The notes under the pieces were generated by a model. It was not told where the DNA came from. It did no database searches and worked only from the letters and a program-made list of their open reading frames with translations. A program made the translations under genes and the position numbers. Below are positions 1-6,610 of a DNA stretch of 7,519 nt, piece by piece; within the stretch, counting starts at the first letter, position 1; every line of letters starts with the position of its first letter. The stretch is from Eubacterium sp. (GTDB lineage: Bacteria; Bacillota; Clostridia; Oscillospirales; Acutalibacteraceae), in assembly GCA_029052085.1 (NCBI GenBank), contig JAIDJS010000221.1, positions 1 through 7,519 of the forward strand, written 5' to 3'.

Positions 1-71
1 CTACTACTATGATTAAAAATGATCTTAAATTAAAGAATTCTGAAAAAGGAAAAAATCAGCTTCCGGAATAA
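1..71 (+). CDS. 3' end of an upstream gene (partial, unidentified)
   Basis: Reading from base 3 gives 22 sense codons ending at TAA 69-71; the other two forward frames stop within the first 15 bases. The translated tail (ending in ..KGKNQLPE) is lysine-rich and hydrophilic, as the C-terminus of a cytoplasmic protein or of the cytoplasmic tail of a membrane protein often is. An in-frame ATG at 9-11 exists but has no visible ribosome binding site in the few bases before it, so a tail of a longer gene is more likely than a 20-codon gene. The family cannot be told from so little sequence. It lies 69 bases before the large transferase gene on the same strand and may belong to the same surface-polymer locus; that is inference. 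Confidence 0.4.
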   Translation, partial: TTMIKNDLKLKNSEKGKNQLPE

Positions 72-76
72 GAATA

Positions 77-101
77 CAGCTTGCCTTGCGCAGGCGAGTT
101 G
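77..101 (+). other. Weak intergenic hairpin upstream of the transferase gene
   Basis: The arms 77-86 (CAGCTTGCCT) and 92-101 (AGGCGAGTTG) pair over 10 positions, two of them G-T wobbles, around the 5-base loop TGCGC. The tract after it (TTCTATATTC) is only partly T-rich, so termination of the upstream gene would be inefficient. It could be a leaky terminator or attenuator, or a chance structure. It overlaps the possible -35 element described separately, so not both need be real. Confidence 0.25.
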
Positions 102-110
102 TTCTATATT
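81..110 (+). promoter_or_regulatory. Possible sigma-A promoter of the transferase-aminotransferase-trpS unit
   Basis: TTGCCT (81-86) and TATATT (105-110) match the -35 and -10 consensus at 4 and 5 of 6 positions, with an 18-base spacer. Transcription would start near 117, leaving a leader of about 24 bases with the purine-rich ribosome binding region GAGAGGATGAGG (125-136) before ATG 141. The element lies inside the hairpin region and the match is modest. Transcription may instead enter from the upstream gene. Confidence 0.25.
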
Positions 111-140
111 CATAAAAACTTTTTGAGAGGATGAGGCTCA

Positions 141-3100
141 ATGATTAAACGGATACTTGATAAATTCAAAGAATTGAGTAAAAATGTTAATATGTCTTAT
201 TTGAGCTATTCTGAGCTTCCTGTTGATGATAAGCTTGTTTTGCTGGAGGGCGGGCAAGGCTCAAATATCAACGGCAATATGTTTTCTATATTGAAGGAAA
301 TCTCAACAAATCCTTGCTTTAAAGAGTATAAGTGTGTGTTTGTTGTTACACAAAAAACGATTGAAAAGGCCAGAAAGAGAATTTTTGATGTATATGGCTT
401 TAATAACGTTGAGCTTGCAATCAGAAATTCCAATACATATTGTAAGTATCTTGCTACAGCAAAGTATATTGCAACGGATAATTCATTTCCGCCTTACTTT
501 TTGAAAAGAGAAGAGCAGATTTTTCTTAATACCTGGCATGGTACGCCTCTTAAAACGCTGGGTAAATCCGATAAATCCAATCTTGGTTCTCTTGCTAATA
601 TTCAAAAGAATTATCTTATGAGTGATTATGCGCTCTTTCCGAATGAATTTACATATAATGTGTTTATGGAGGATTACTATTTAAAGGATATATTCAGCGG
701 CAAAGCTCTTATTGCCAATTATCCCAGAAATTATGTTTTCTATGATAAAAAGCAGGCAGAGGAAATGAAAAAAACGCTTGGATATGAGGATAAAAACGTT
801 TTTGCCTATATGCCTACTTGGCGCGGAATGGGCAGAAAGGCCGATACAAAAAATCAAATCAGGTCAACAATCAAAATCCTTAGAGAATTTGATGAAAAGC
901 TTGATGACAATTCGGTTCTTCTTGTTAATCTTCATTTCCTGCTTTCAAGCAATATCAATTGCTCGGAATTTAAGCATATTGCGTATTTTCCCGAGCAGTA
1001 TGATACTTATGAGGTACTGAATGCCTGCGATGGATTAGTTACCGATTATTCAAGTGTATTTTTTGATTACGCAGTTACCGGCAAAAAAATTATTCTTTAT
1101 GCCTATGATAAAGAAAAGTATTTAACCTCCCGCGGAACCTATATGCCTTTTGAGGATTTGCCGTTTCCGATTACGGATAGTGTTGATGAAACTATAGACG
1201 AAATGAAAAAGCCTGCCGAGGATTATTCTGCGTTTATTGATGAATACTGCCCGAATGGCTCAAAAACGCAGTGTGCTGATTTATTCAGTATGCTGATTTC
1301 CGGAAAAACAGATAAATTTGAGCTTAAAAAGCATGATGCCGCCGATAATCTCAGTCTTATTTATGCCGGAGCTCTTAATCCTGTATATTATGACAGTATT
1401 GAGAATTATATTGAAGAAAATCCCCAGTATAAGCATGTAATTATTTATGCAAAGACCTTTGATTACAACAAGAAAGCGTTTGTTAATTCCCTTGACGGAA
1501 AAGCAGGCTTTATGGGTCTTTTAACAGCGTATCAATATAATAAAAAAGAAGCTCTTTCAATTGTGCTTCATGCTTTGCTGAATAAAGCAAAGCCGTCTGA
1601 AAAGCTTGAAAGCTTCTTTGAAAAAGAAGCAAAGCGCCGTTTTTATTCGTTGAACCCTGTAAAGGTGGTTGACTTTACAAGCAGCAATTACATTGAAGCG
1701 GGTATTCTTTCAAAGCTTTCCGGTAAAAAATACAGCGTTCGGCATGGCGATTTCTTCCTGAAATCAAGGTTTAGCCGATATTTAGAGAAATGTACCAAGA
1801 AATTAGAGAAAAATTATGGTTTTTCCGAAATAGATAATTTTGAAAAGGAAAACGAGCTTTATATCCGGAACAGAGCTGAGGATATATATGCGAATGATAC
1901 ATATCGAAGATTATCCAAATTCAAGAATGTAATTCCGTTTTATATGGCTTCTTCAAAAAAGCTTAAATGTGTTAGCCTTTTCAAATTCAAAACCCCTGTT
2001 CCGATTGCATTGAAGGATACTTTTCTTTGTGTTGGGGATAAGGAGTTTGATTTTAAAATAATCGGAAACAGGAACAGAGTAAGCAAAAAGCACTGGGGTA
2101 TTATATCCTTTGAAATTCCTGTTGAAGAGGTTGTTGACCTGCCTTCAAACTGTAAGGTTATGGTTTGCTATAAAAACAGATTTGATAAAATTGTGCAGTG
2201 TCACGCATATTATTATGCGCCTCTCGGTTCTATGTTCTTTGGACTCAGAAGTGCTATGCTTCATGATAAGAAAACAGATACTGTTGCAATATTCCGTCAG
2301 TCTGTGCGCAATAATCTTAATGTCTATGTCAGATCCTTTAATACTACCGATAAGCTTGTTGAAAGGATTAAGCAGGCTTTTGCTTTCGGTATTTCAATTT
2401 TGTGGCGAAGCAGCAGAGCCAAAAAGCTGGCTCTTCTTTATGAAAAGAATTCCGCAAAATATGAAGAAAGCGCAAGCGTAACCTTTGAAAAACTTATTGA
2501 TTACGGCTACAAAAATGCCTATTTCATAGTTGACAGAAATTATCAGTTTATAGACAGAATTCCGGAAAAATATAAAGACAATATCATTTATAAATACACT
2601 TTTAAGCATTATCTTTATTTTTTCAAGGCGAAAACCTTTATCGGAACAGAAGCCCTTGTTCACGCAATTGATTTAAAAACCTTTAATATTCTTGCGCTTA
2701 AGAAGATTGCTGATAAAAATCTGAACTATGTATTTCTTCAGCACGGTGTTATGTATATGGTTTCTCTGGACAGTGAATCCAGAAGCATGTTTAAACGCAA
2801 GGAACTTAAGGGTAAATACAGGGTTATCGTTTCATCTGTTGCCGAAGCAAATCATTTTGTTGAACTCGGTGGTCATTTTGATGAGGATTTGTACATAACA
2901 GGTCTTCCGAAGTTTGACAGAAATGTATTGTCTTCTGCTGCAGATAAAATTGCCATTATGCCAACCTGGCGGCCTTGGGAAATAAATGCTGCGCGTGATG
3001 ATTTTACCGAAACCGCATATTATAAGATGGTTATGAAGATTTATAACAGTGTTCCCGATGATTTAAAGGAAAAGGTTATTGTTCTTCCTCATCCGCTTAT

Positions 3101-3500
3101 TGCAAATGAGCTTCGTGAGCTGAACAGCCCTATATCCGATAAGCTTGCCATGGATGCAAGGTATGATGATATATTGCAGCAGACAAGAATTCTCATAACC
3201 GATTATTCCTCTATTGCCTACGATGCGTTTTACAGAGGCGCAAGAGTAATTTTCTATTGGGAAGAAAAGGATTTCTGTATGTCGCAGTACGGTCCGTCAA
3301 CAAAGCTTATGCTGAATGAAGAAAACGTTTACGGCGATTATTTCTATAGTACAGACGGCTTGTCCGAAGCGATAAGAGAAAACTATGATTATCCGCAGAA
3401 AGAAGAATATGTTGAAAAGTATTCGCATATTGTTCAGTTCAGAGATGGTAAAAATACAGAAAGACTTATAGAGTTCCTTAAGGAAGATAAGTTAATCTGA
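141..3500 (+). CDS. Tandem-domain CDP-glycerol glycerophosphotransferase (TagF-like wall polymer synthase)
   Basis: A 1119-residue protein with two copies of the CDP-glycerol:poly(glycerophosphate) glycerophosphotransferase signature. Copy 1 has TWHGTPLK (H133), PTWRG (225-229), a conserved-type LH (H265) and TDYSS (301-305). Copy 2 has QHG (H868), PTWRPW (941-946), PHP (H984) and TDYSS (1020-1024). In TagF-type enzymes the HG and later His motifs are catalytic, and the DYSS region binds the CDP-linked donor. Neither copy has lost these motifs. Between them, about residues 400-560 look like a further Rossmann-type half domain (VVDFTS at 509-514, RHGDF at 534-538), then a beta-rich linker to about 720. 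There is no signal peptide or clear membrane helix; family members work at the inner face of the membrane. The expected role is adding glycerol-phosphate or related polyol-phosphate units to teichoic acid or a surface glycan; the exact acceptor and product are unknown. The start is supported by GAGAGGATGAGG at 125-136. It is first of three closely spaced genes. Confidence 0.9.
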   Translation: MIKRILDKFKELSKNVNMSYLSYSELPVDDKLVLLEGGQGSNINGNMFSILKEISTNPCFKEYKCVFVVTQKTIEKARKRIFDVYGFNNVELAIRNSNTYCKYLATAKYIATDNSFPPYFLKREEQIFLNTWHGTPLKTLGKSDKSNLGSLANIQKNYLMSDYALFPNEFTYNVFMEDYYLKDIFSGKALIANYPRNYVFYDKKQAEEMKKTLGYEDKNVFAYMPTWRGMGRKADTKNQIRSTIKILREFDEKLDDNSVLLVNLHFLLSSNINCSEFKHIAYFPEQYDTYEVLNACDGLVTDYSSVFFDYAVTGKKIILYAYDKEKYLTSRGTYMPFEDLPFPITDSVDETIDEMKKPAEDYSAFIDEYCPNGSKTQCADLFSMLISGKTDKFELKKHDAADNLSLIYAGALNPVYYDSIENYIEENPQYKHVIIYAKTFDYNKKAFVNSLDGKAGFMGLLTAYQYNKKEALSIVLHALLNKAKPSEKLESFFEKEAKRRFYSLNPVKVVDFTSSNYIEAGILSKLSGKKYSVRHGDFFLKSRFSRYLEKCTKKLEKNYGFSEIDNFEKENELYIRNRAEDIYANDTYRRLSKFKNVIPFYMASSKKLKCVSLFKFKTPVPIALKDTFLCVGDKEFDFKIIGNRNRVSKKHWGIISFEIPVEEVVDLPSNCKVMVCYKNRFDKIVQCHAYYYAPLGSMFFGLRSAMLHDKKTDTVAIFRQSVRNNLNVYVRSFNTTDKLVERIKQAFAFGISILWRSSRAKKLALLYEKNSAKYEESASVTFEKLIDYGYKNAYFIVDRNYQFIDRIPEKYKDNIIYKYTFKHYLYFFKAKTFIGTEALVHAIDLKTFNILALKKIADKNLNYVFLQHGVMYMVSLDSESRSMFKRKELKGKYRVIVSSVAEANHFVELGGHFDEDLYITGLPKFDRNVLSSAADKIAIMPTWRPWEINAARDDFTETAYYKMVMKIYNSVPDDLKEKVIVLPHPLIANELRELNSPISDKLAMDARYDDILQQTRILITDYSSIAYDAFYRGARVIFYWEEKDFCMSQYGPSTKLMLNEENVYGDYFYSTDGLSEAIRENYDYPQKEEYVEKYSHIVQFRDGKNTERLIEFLKEDKLI

Positions 3501-3519
3501 ATGTTGGAAAGAAAATAAA

Positions 3520-4707
3520 ATGAGTTATACAGTATCAAAGAAATTTGCAGATATGAAGCCCTCGGCAGTCAGGGAAATATTAAAGCAGACGAATCAGCCG
3601 GGAATGATTGCTTTTGCCGGCGGTTCTCCTGCAGTTGAAGCTTTTCCGTGTGAAGAGGTTAGAGAGCTGTCAAATAAAATACTGAGCGAAAATCCCGTTT
3701 CCGCTCTTGTTTATGGTGTATCTGAAGGATATGAGCCGCTGAGAGAGCAGGTAAAAGTCTGGCTTAAGGAAAAGGAAAATATCGGCGGCGAGGATGATGT
3801 TGTTATCATAACCTCAGGCGGTACACAGGTTATGGATATTGCAACCCGTGTTCTTACATCAGAGGGGGATGCCATTCTCTGTGAGAATCCGTCCTTTATC
3901 GGCTCGCTCAATGCGTTCCGCTCCCACGGATGTAATCTTGTCGGTGTGCCTATTGATGACGATGGAATGAATATTGAAGCGCTTGAAGAGGCAATAAAAA
4001 ATACCCCTGATGCAAAATTTATCTATACCATTCCGAATTTTCAGAATCCCGGCGGAACTACCTTAAGCCTGGAAAAGCGTAAAAAAATGTATGCTCTTGC
4101 AAAGGAAAACGGTCTGGTTATTCTTGAAGATAATCCTTATGGAAAATTAAGGGTAGAGGGTGATGATGTTCCGTCCGTTAAAAGTATGGATACAGACGGC
4201 ATTGTTGTGTATGCAGGCTCGTTTTCTAAAATTCTTGCTCCCGGTATAAGGGTTGCATATGCTGTTGTTCCAAAGAAAATTGCAGGTGCATTTACAATCG
4301 GAAAACAGGTTTCCGATGTTCATACGGGTGTGCTGAATCAGATGATTGTTTCCCGATGGTTTGATGAATATGATGTTGATGCACATATTGAAAAGATAAA
4401 AAAGGTTTACCGCAGAAAGCTGAATTTAATGTGCGATTGCCTTGATGAATATTGCAAAGGATTTATTACTTATGTAAGACCGCAGGGCGGTTTGTTCATC
4501 TGGGCAAAGCTGCCCGAAACTGTTGATATGCTTGAATATGTAAATAAGCTTTTAAAGAAGAATGTGGCAGTTGTACCTGGTACGGCATTTATGGTGGATG
4601 ATACAAAGCCGTGCAGCTATATCCGTCTTAATTTCTCAACTCCGTCTGATGAGGATATTGTTGAGGGTGTTAAGATCATGGGTGAAACCGCAAAAGAATA
4701 TATGTAA
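3520..4707 (+). CDS. PLP-dependent aminotransferase, class I/II (LysN / MocR-like fold-type I)
   Basis: This 395-residue protein has the full length of a fold-type I aminotransferase. Visible landmarks are the cofactor phosphate-loop region SGGTQ near residue 100, PNFQNPGG with N176, EDNPYG with D204 (expected to pair with the pyridine nitrogen) and Y207, SFSK with Schiff-base lysine K237 in SFSKILAPGIR, and YIRLNFS with R369 (expected to hold the substrate carboxylate). The SFSK-LAPG-R pattern and the N-terminal FAGGSPAVEAFP are typical of the 2-aminoadipate/aromatic aminotransferase group, which is related to the catalytic part of MocR regulators; no DNA-binding domain is present. Substrate specificity cannot be read from sequence: 2-oxoglutarate as amino acceptor with aromatic, branched or aminoadipate substrates are all possible. 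It begins 19 bases after the transferase stop, with a modest site GGAAAG at 3506-3511, and is 11 bases from the preferred trpS start, so co-transcription is likely. Confidence 0.92.
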   Translation: MSYTVSKKFADMKPSAVREILKQTNQPGMIAFAGGSPAVEAFPCEEVRELSNKILSENPVSALVYGVSEGYEPLREQVKVWLKEKENIGGEDDVVIITSGGTQVMDIATRVLTSEGDAILCENPSFIGSLNAFRSHGCNLVGVPIDDDGMNIEALEEAIKNTPDAKFIYTIPNFQNPGGTTLSLEKRKKMYALAKENGLVILEDNPYGKLRVEGDDVPSVKSMDTDGIVVYAGSFSKILAPGIRVAYAVVPKKIAGAFTIGKQVSDVHTGVLNQMIVSRWFDEYDVDAHIEKIKKVYRRKLNLMCDCLDEYCKGFITYVRPQGGLFIWAKLPETVDMLEYVNKLLKKNVAVVPGTAFMVDDTKPCSYIRLNFSTPSDEDIVEGVKIMGETAKEYM

Positions 4708-4712
4708 AGGTG
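4706..4712 (+). promoter_or_regulatory. Ribosome binding site that sets the trpS start
   Basis: AAAGGTG overlaps the aminotransferase stop codon (TAA 4705-4707) and lies 6 bases before ATG 4719. A longer reading frame from GTG 4710 would use part of this same site as its start codon and would have no site of its own at normal spacing. A later ATG at 4734 is in frame but less well spaced. ATG 4719 is therefore preferred, and translation is probably coupled to the gene before. Confidence 0.65.
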
Positions 4713-4718
4713 AATTTG

Positions 4719-5726
4719 ATGGAAGAAAATAAAATGGAAAGAAAGAAAAGAAGCCTGTCGCTGATTCAGCCAACCTCTGTTCCTACTCTTGGAAATTATC
4801 TTGGTGCGATGAAGGGCTGGCCGTCTTTTCAGGAAGAATATGATACGATTTACGGCGTTGCTGACCTGCATTCAATAACCGTTCGTCAGGAGCCTAAAAA
4901 ATTAAGACAGCAGACGATGGAACTTTATGCAATGCTTTTGGCTGTCGGACTTAATCCGGAAAAGGGTGTATTGTTTGTTCAGTCCCATGTTCCTGCTCAT
5001 TCTCAGCTTGCATGGCTTCTGAATTGCTATACGCAGTTCGGTGAACTCAGCAGAATGACACAGTTTAAGGATAAGTCAGCGCAGCACAGTGATAATGTCA
5101 ATGCAGGTCTGTTTACTTATCCCTGCCTGATGGCAGCCGATATTCTTCTTTATCAGGCAGATGTTGTTCCTGTTGGCGCAGATCAGAAGCAGCATGTTGA
5201 AATCTGCCGTGATATTGCAAATCGCTTCAATGGTGTTTACGGCAATGTGTTTACCGTGCCGGAGCCTGTTATTCAGAAGAACGGTGCAAGGGTTATGAGC
5301 CTTGCCGATCCAACAAGAAAAATGAGCAAATCTGATCCTAACCCTAAGGGTACGGTTTATTTAACCGATGAGCCGAACGTGATTATGAAAAAATTCAAAT
5401 CTGCTGTAACAGACAGTGAAATGAGCGTTCGTTATGCAGAGGGTAAGGACGGCATTAATAATTTAATGACAATTTATTCCGCTGTTACGGGTGATAGCTT
5501 TGAAAAGATTGAAGCTGATTTTTCAGGTAAGGGCTATGGCGATTTTAAGGCTGCAGTCGGAGAGGCTGTTGTTGAGGAATTAAGACCTGTTCAGGAAAAA
5601 TTCAAACAGCTTATGAATGATAAGGCATATCTTGCCGAATGTCAGAAAAACGGAGCGGACTTTGCTTCCCGAATTGCAGGCAGAACGCTGAATAAAGCAA
5701 TGAAAAAAATCGGATTTTTATTATAA
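4719..5726 (+). CDS. trpS: Tryptophanyl-tRNA synthetase
   Basis: This 335-residue class Ic synthetase charges tRNA(Trp) with tryptophan in the cytoplasm; the length is normal for bacterial TrpS. From ATG 4719 the HIGH-equivalent is TLGN (23-26) in the segment IQPTSVPTLGNYLGA, and the second signature is KMSKS (201-205). Between them are WLLNCYTQFGELSRMTQFKDKS and the characteristic DILLYQADVVPVGADQKQH region that forms the tryptophan and adenylate pocket. The C-terminal helical part (..RPVQEKF..) would contact the anticodon. The usual glycine after QPT is serine here (QPTS), a small departure outside the strictly catalytic positions. No T-box leader precedes it, because it sits directly behind the aminotransferase gene. 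All 17 glutamine codons are CAG, which serves as a host codon reference for the window. Alternative starts are GTG 4710 (338 residues) and ATG 4734. Transcription ends at the strong hairpin starting 22 bases after the stop. Confidence 0.97.
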   Translation: MEENKMERKKRSLSLIQPTSVPTLGNYLGAMKGWPSFQEEYDTIYGVADLHSITVRQEPKKLRQQTMELYAMLLAVGLNPEKGVLFVQSHVPAHSQLAWLLNCYTQFGELSRMTQFKDKSAQHSDNVNAGLFTYPCLMAADILLYQADVVPVGADQKQHVEICRDIANRFNGVYGNVFTVPEPVIQKNGARVMSLADPTRKMSKSDPNPKGTVYLTDEPNVIMKKFKSAVTDSEMSVRYAEGKDGINNLMTIYSAVTGDSFEKIEADFSGKGYGDFKAAVGEAVVEELRPVQEKFKQLMNDKAYLAECQKNGADFASRIAGRTLNKAMKKIGFLL

Positions 5727-5747
5727 TAAATTAAAAGAACAGTTGAA

Positions 5748-5793
5748 ATGATAAACCCCCCAAAAGCTTTCTGACTTTTGGGGGGTTTATCAT
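5748..5793. terminator. Bidirectional rho-independent terminator
   Basis: Arms 5748-5766 and 5775-5793 are perfect reverse complements over 19 bases, with an 8-base loop (CTTTCTGA). Each arm holds a run of six C or six G next to AAAAG/CTTTT and flanked by AAA/TTT. On either strand the G run is therefore followed by TTTATCAT, a short U-rich exit tract. It lies between the convergent ends of trpS (22 bases after its stop) and the XRE repressor gene (16 bases from its stop) and can serve both. Confidence 0.9.
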
Positions 5794-5809
5794 ATTATCC
5801 GCTTATTTT

Positions 5810-6016
5810 TTATTTATTCTTGAGTCCTAAAAGATAATCTGCGGATACCTTATAGTATTTGCAAAGAGCAATTATATGTCTGACGGGAATCTCATTTTCG
5901 CCTTTTTCATATCTTGAATAAACCTGCTGTGTTGTGCCGAGATAATCGGCAATCTGCTTTTGCGTTAAATCATGGTCTTCCCGTAAATCCTTGATAATTT
6001 CAACATAGGTTTTCAT
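5810..6016 (-). CDS. Small XRE/Cro-CI-type HTH transcriptional repressor
   Basis: This 68-residue protein is made up almost wholly of one HTH_3 domain. Helix 2 is about residues 18-26 (TQKQIADYL), the recognition helix about 29-37 (TQQVYSRYE), followed by the typical KGENEIP turn and the closing helix with SADYLLGL (58-65). No sensor or peptidase domain is attached, so any inducer response must come from a partner protein or from degradation. GGAGG at 6023-6027 (complement) lies 6 bases before the ATG and fixes the start. It is divergent from the 6140 gene, and the shared 123-base gap contains two dyads, the expected binding sites for a dimer of this protein. The likely role is repression of the 6140-6611 unit and perhaps of itself. 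Its small size also fits an antitoxin-like or phage-like regulator; neither can be shown here. Confidence 0.9.
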   Translation of the reverse strand: MKTYVEIIKDLREDHDLTQKQIADYLGTTQQVYSRYEKGENEIPVRHIIALCKYYKVSADYLLGLKNK

Positions 6017-6020
6017 ATAA

Positions 6021-6063
6021 TTCCTCCATATTATTCATATAAAAGAATTTTACAATACACCAA
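6021..6063 (-). promoter_or_regulatory. Possible promoter and ribosome binding site of the XRE gene
   Basis: On the complement, TTGGTG (6063-6058) and TATATG (6041-6036) are 16 bases apart and resemble -35 and -10 boxes at moderate quality. They would give a very short leader before GGAGGA (6027-6022). The -35 would fall inside the left dyad, so the repressor could shut off its own gene. A second possible -10, TATATT at 6068-6063, lacks a convincing -35. The exact start point is uncertain; the ribosome binding site is clear. Confidence 0.35.
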
Positions 6064-6076
6064 ATATAGTGTATTG
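6053..6076. promoter_or_regulatory. Operator dyad 1 (CAATACAC-N8-GTGTATTG)
   Basis: A perfect 8-base dyad with an 8-base spacer (CAAATATA). It resembles a binding site for a dimeric XRE repressor, with ACAC/GTGT half-site cores shared with dyad 2. Its right end overlaps the first bases of the -35 element TTGACT of the + strand promoter, and its left half overlaps the possible -35 of the XRE gene. Assignment to the neighbouring repressor is inferred from position. Confidence 0.7.
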
Positions 6077-6098
6077 ACTTTACACTATATTTGGTGTA
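6056..6098. repeat. Perfect 18-bp inverted repeat built from the two dyads
   Basis: Arms 6056-6073 and 6081-6098 are exact reverse complements, separated by the 7 bases TTGACTT, which contain the -35 box. Each arm is itself a near-palindrome (TACAC..GTGTA), so the site is a dyad of dyads. The pairing stops cleanly at both the inner and outer edges of the arms. Confidence 0.95.
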
Positions 6099-6102
6099 AA
6101 CT
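6074..6102 (+). promoter_or_regulatory. Promoter of the 6140-6611 operon
   Basis: TTGACT (6074-6079, 5 of 6 to consensus) and TAAACT (6097-6102, 4 of 6) are separated by the optimal 17 bases. Transcription should start near 6109, followed by a leader of about 30 bases with GGGAGGT (6128-6134) before ATG 6140. Both boxes touch the dyads, which implies tight repression. Confidence 0.65.
6079..6100. promoter_or_regulatory. Operator dyad 2 (TTTACAC-N8-GTGTAAA)
   Basis: A perfect 7-base dyad with spacer TATATTTG, the reverse complement of the spacer in dyad 1. It fills the space between the -35 and -10 boxes of the + strand promoter and overlaps the -10, so a bound repressor would block RNA polymerase. 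The centres of the two dyads are 25 bases apart, suited to two adjacent dimers. Confidence 0.7.
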
Positions 6103-6139
6103 AAGAATTGAATTATATTATTAAATTGGGAGGTAATTT

Positions 6140-6607
6140 ATGGCAGATGTTTATATTGTTAATCTAAAGGATAACAGAGAAAATCACGATAAAAATGATG
6201 ATATAAAGTTTGAAACCTGTATGAGAAATAAAATCATTTCAATCGGATGGGGCAGTGAAAAATCAAGAGAAAATCCAAATTTTAAGGCTGCAATAAATAA
6301 TTTAAACAGAATGAAAAAGGGCGATCTTGTTTGGGTAAGGAATCCGAAAAATAAGAATGATATCCGTCTTTTGAAAATTGCAGACGATGAGGTTTGCGAT
6401 TATATGGAGGCCTCAAAGAACTGTTTTATTGATGATATCAGTGCAGCAAGAAAAATAGAGGATAAAATAATTTGCTTTCCGCCCGAAAAATTACCCAATG
6501 AAATAGAAAAAAAGGATATTGTTGCAAGACATACTCTCGAAAGAGTACACAGGCAGTTTCTTATTGATGCAACATTGAATTGCGCAAAAGAATTTAAAGG
6601 AGAATAA
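6140..6607 (+). CDS. Uncharacterised 155-residue protein, possibly PUA/EVE-like or Mrr-N-like fold
   Basis: I do not recognise a named family with certainty. The N-terminal half has YIVNLKDNR (5-13), KIISIGWGSE (31-40) and RMKKGDLVWVRNPK (57-70), then a strand RLLKIADD (76-83). The order (opening strand, xxSIGWG, then basic-GDLVWV and a strand) resembles small PUA-like beta-barrels such as EVE and the N-terminal domain of Mrr-type restriction proteins, which read modified bases. This is an inference from pattern, not from alignment. The C-terminal part has CFPPEKLP (112-119) and a charged helix around VARHTLERVHRQFLIDATLN (128-147). There is no catalytic motif of a nuclease, no signal peptide and no membrane segment, so it is probably a cytoplasmic binding protein. 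The start is fixed by GGGAGGT at 6128-6134. It is first in a two-gene unit under the dyad-bound promoter and divergent from the XRE repressor gene, an arrangement seen for stress, defence and toxin-antitoxin loci. Confidence 0.85.
   Translation: MADVYIVNLKDNRENHDKNDDIKFETCMRNKIISIGWGSEKSRENPNFKAAINNLNRMKKGDLVWVRNPKNKNDIRLLKIADDEVCDYMEASKNCFIDDISAARKIEDKIICFPPEKLPNEIEKKDIVARHTLERVHRQFLIDATLNCAKEFKGE
6596..6602 (+). promoter_or_regulatory. Ribosome binding site of the secreted-protein gene, inside the end of the 6140 gene
   Basis: AAAGGAG lies 8 bases before ATG 6611 and is embedded in the last codons of the preceding gene, whose stop is TAA 6605-6607. Only 3 bases separate stop and start, so translation is probably coupled. 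This site also decides the start of the gene at 6611. Confidence 0.8.
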
Positions 6608-6610
6608 AAT

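Noticed and set aside
72..140. Riboswitch or T-box leader before the first gene
   Set aside because: The gap is only 69 bases, too short for a T-box, and contains only one weak hairpin without conserved leader motifs.
131..148. Five-codon mini-frame (ATG AGG CTC AAT GAT TAA) overlapping the transferase start
   Set aside because: Its ATG lies within the ribosome binding region, and so short a frame arises easily by chance; nothing suggests a regulatory leader peptide.
206..433. Open frame on the - strand inside the transferase gene
   Set aside because: It is fully antisense to a strongly supported coding sequence and shows no family motif. Other opposite-strand or out-of-frame frames within 778-1020, 2110-2663, 3711-3911, 4147-4386, 4617-4871, 6400-6645 and 6685-6921 were dismissed for the same reason.
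4710..4718. GTG 4710 as the trpS start
   Set aside because: It lies inside the AAAGGTG ribosome binding site and adds only three residues; ATG 4719 has correct spacing.
6056..6098. Inverted repeat as a transposon end, recombination site or CRISPR-like repeat
   Set aside because: There is no transposase, integrase or third repeat copy nearby. Its overlap with promoter boxes beside a divergent HTH gene explains it better as an operator.
5810..6607. Classical type II toxin-antitoxin pair
   Set aside because: The two genes are divergent rather than in one operon, and the 155-residue protein shows no RelE, HipA, MazF or other known toxin motif.
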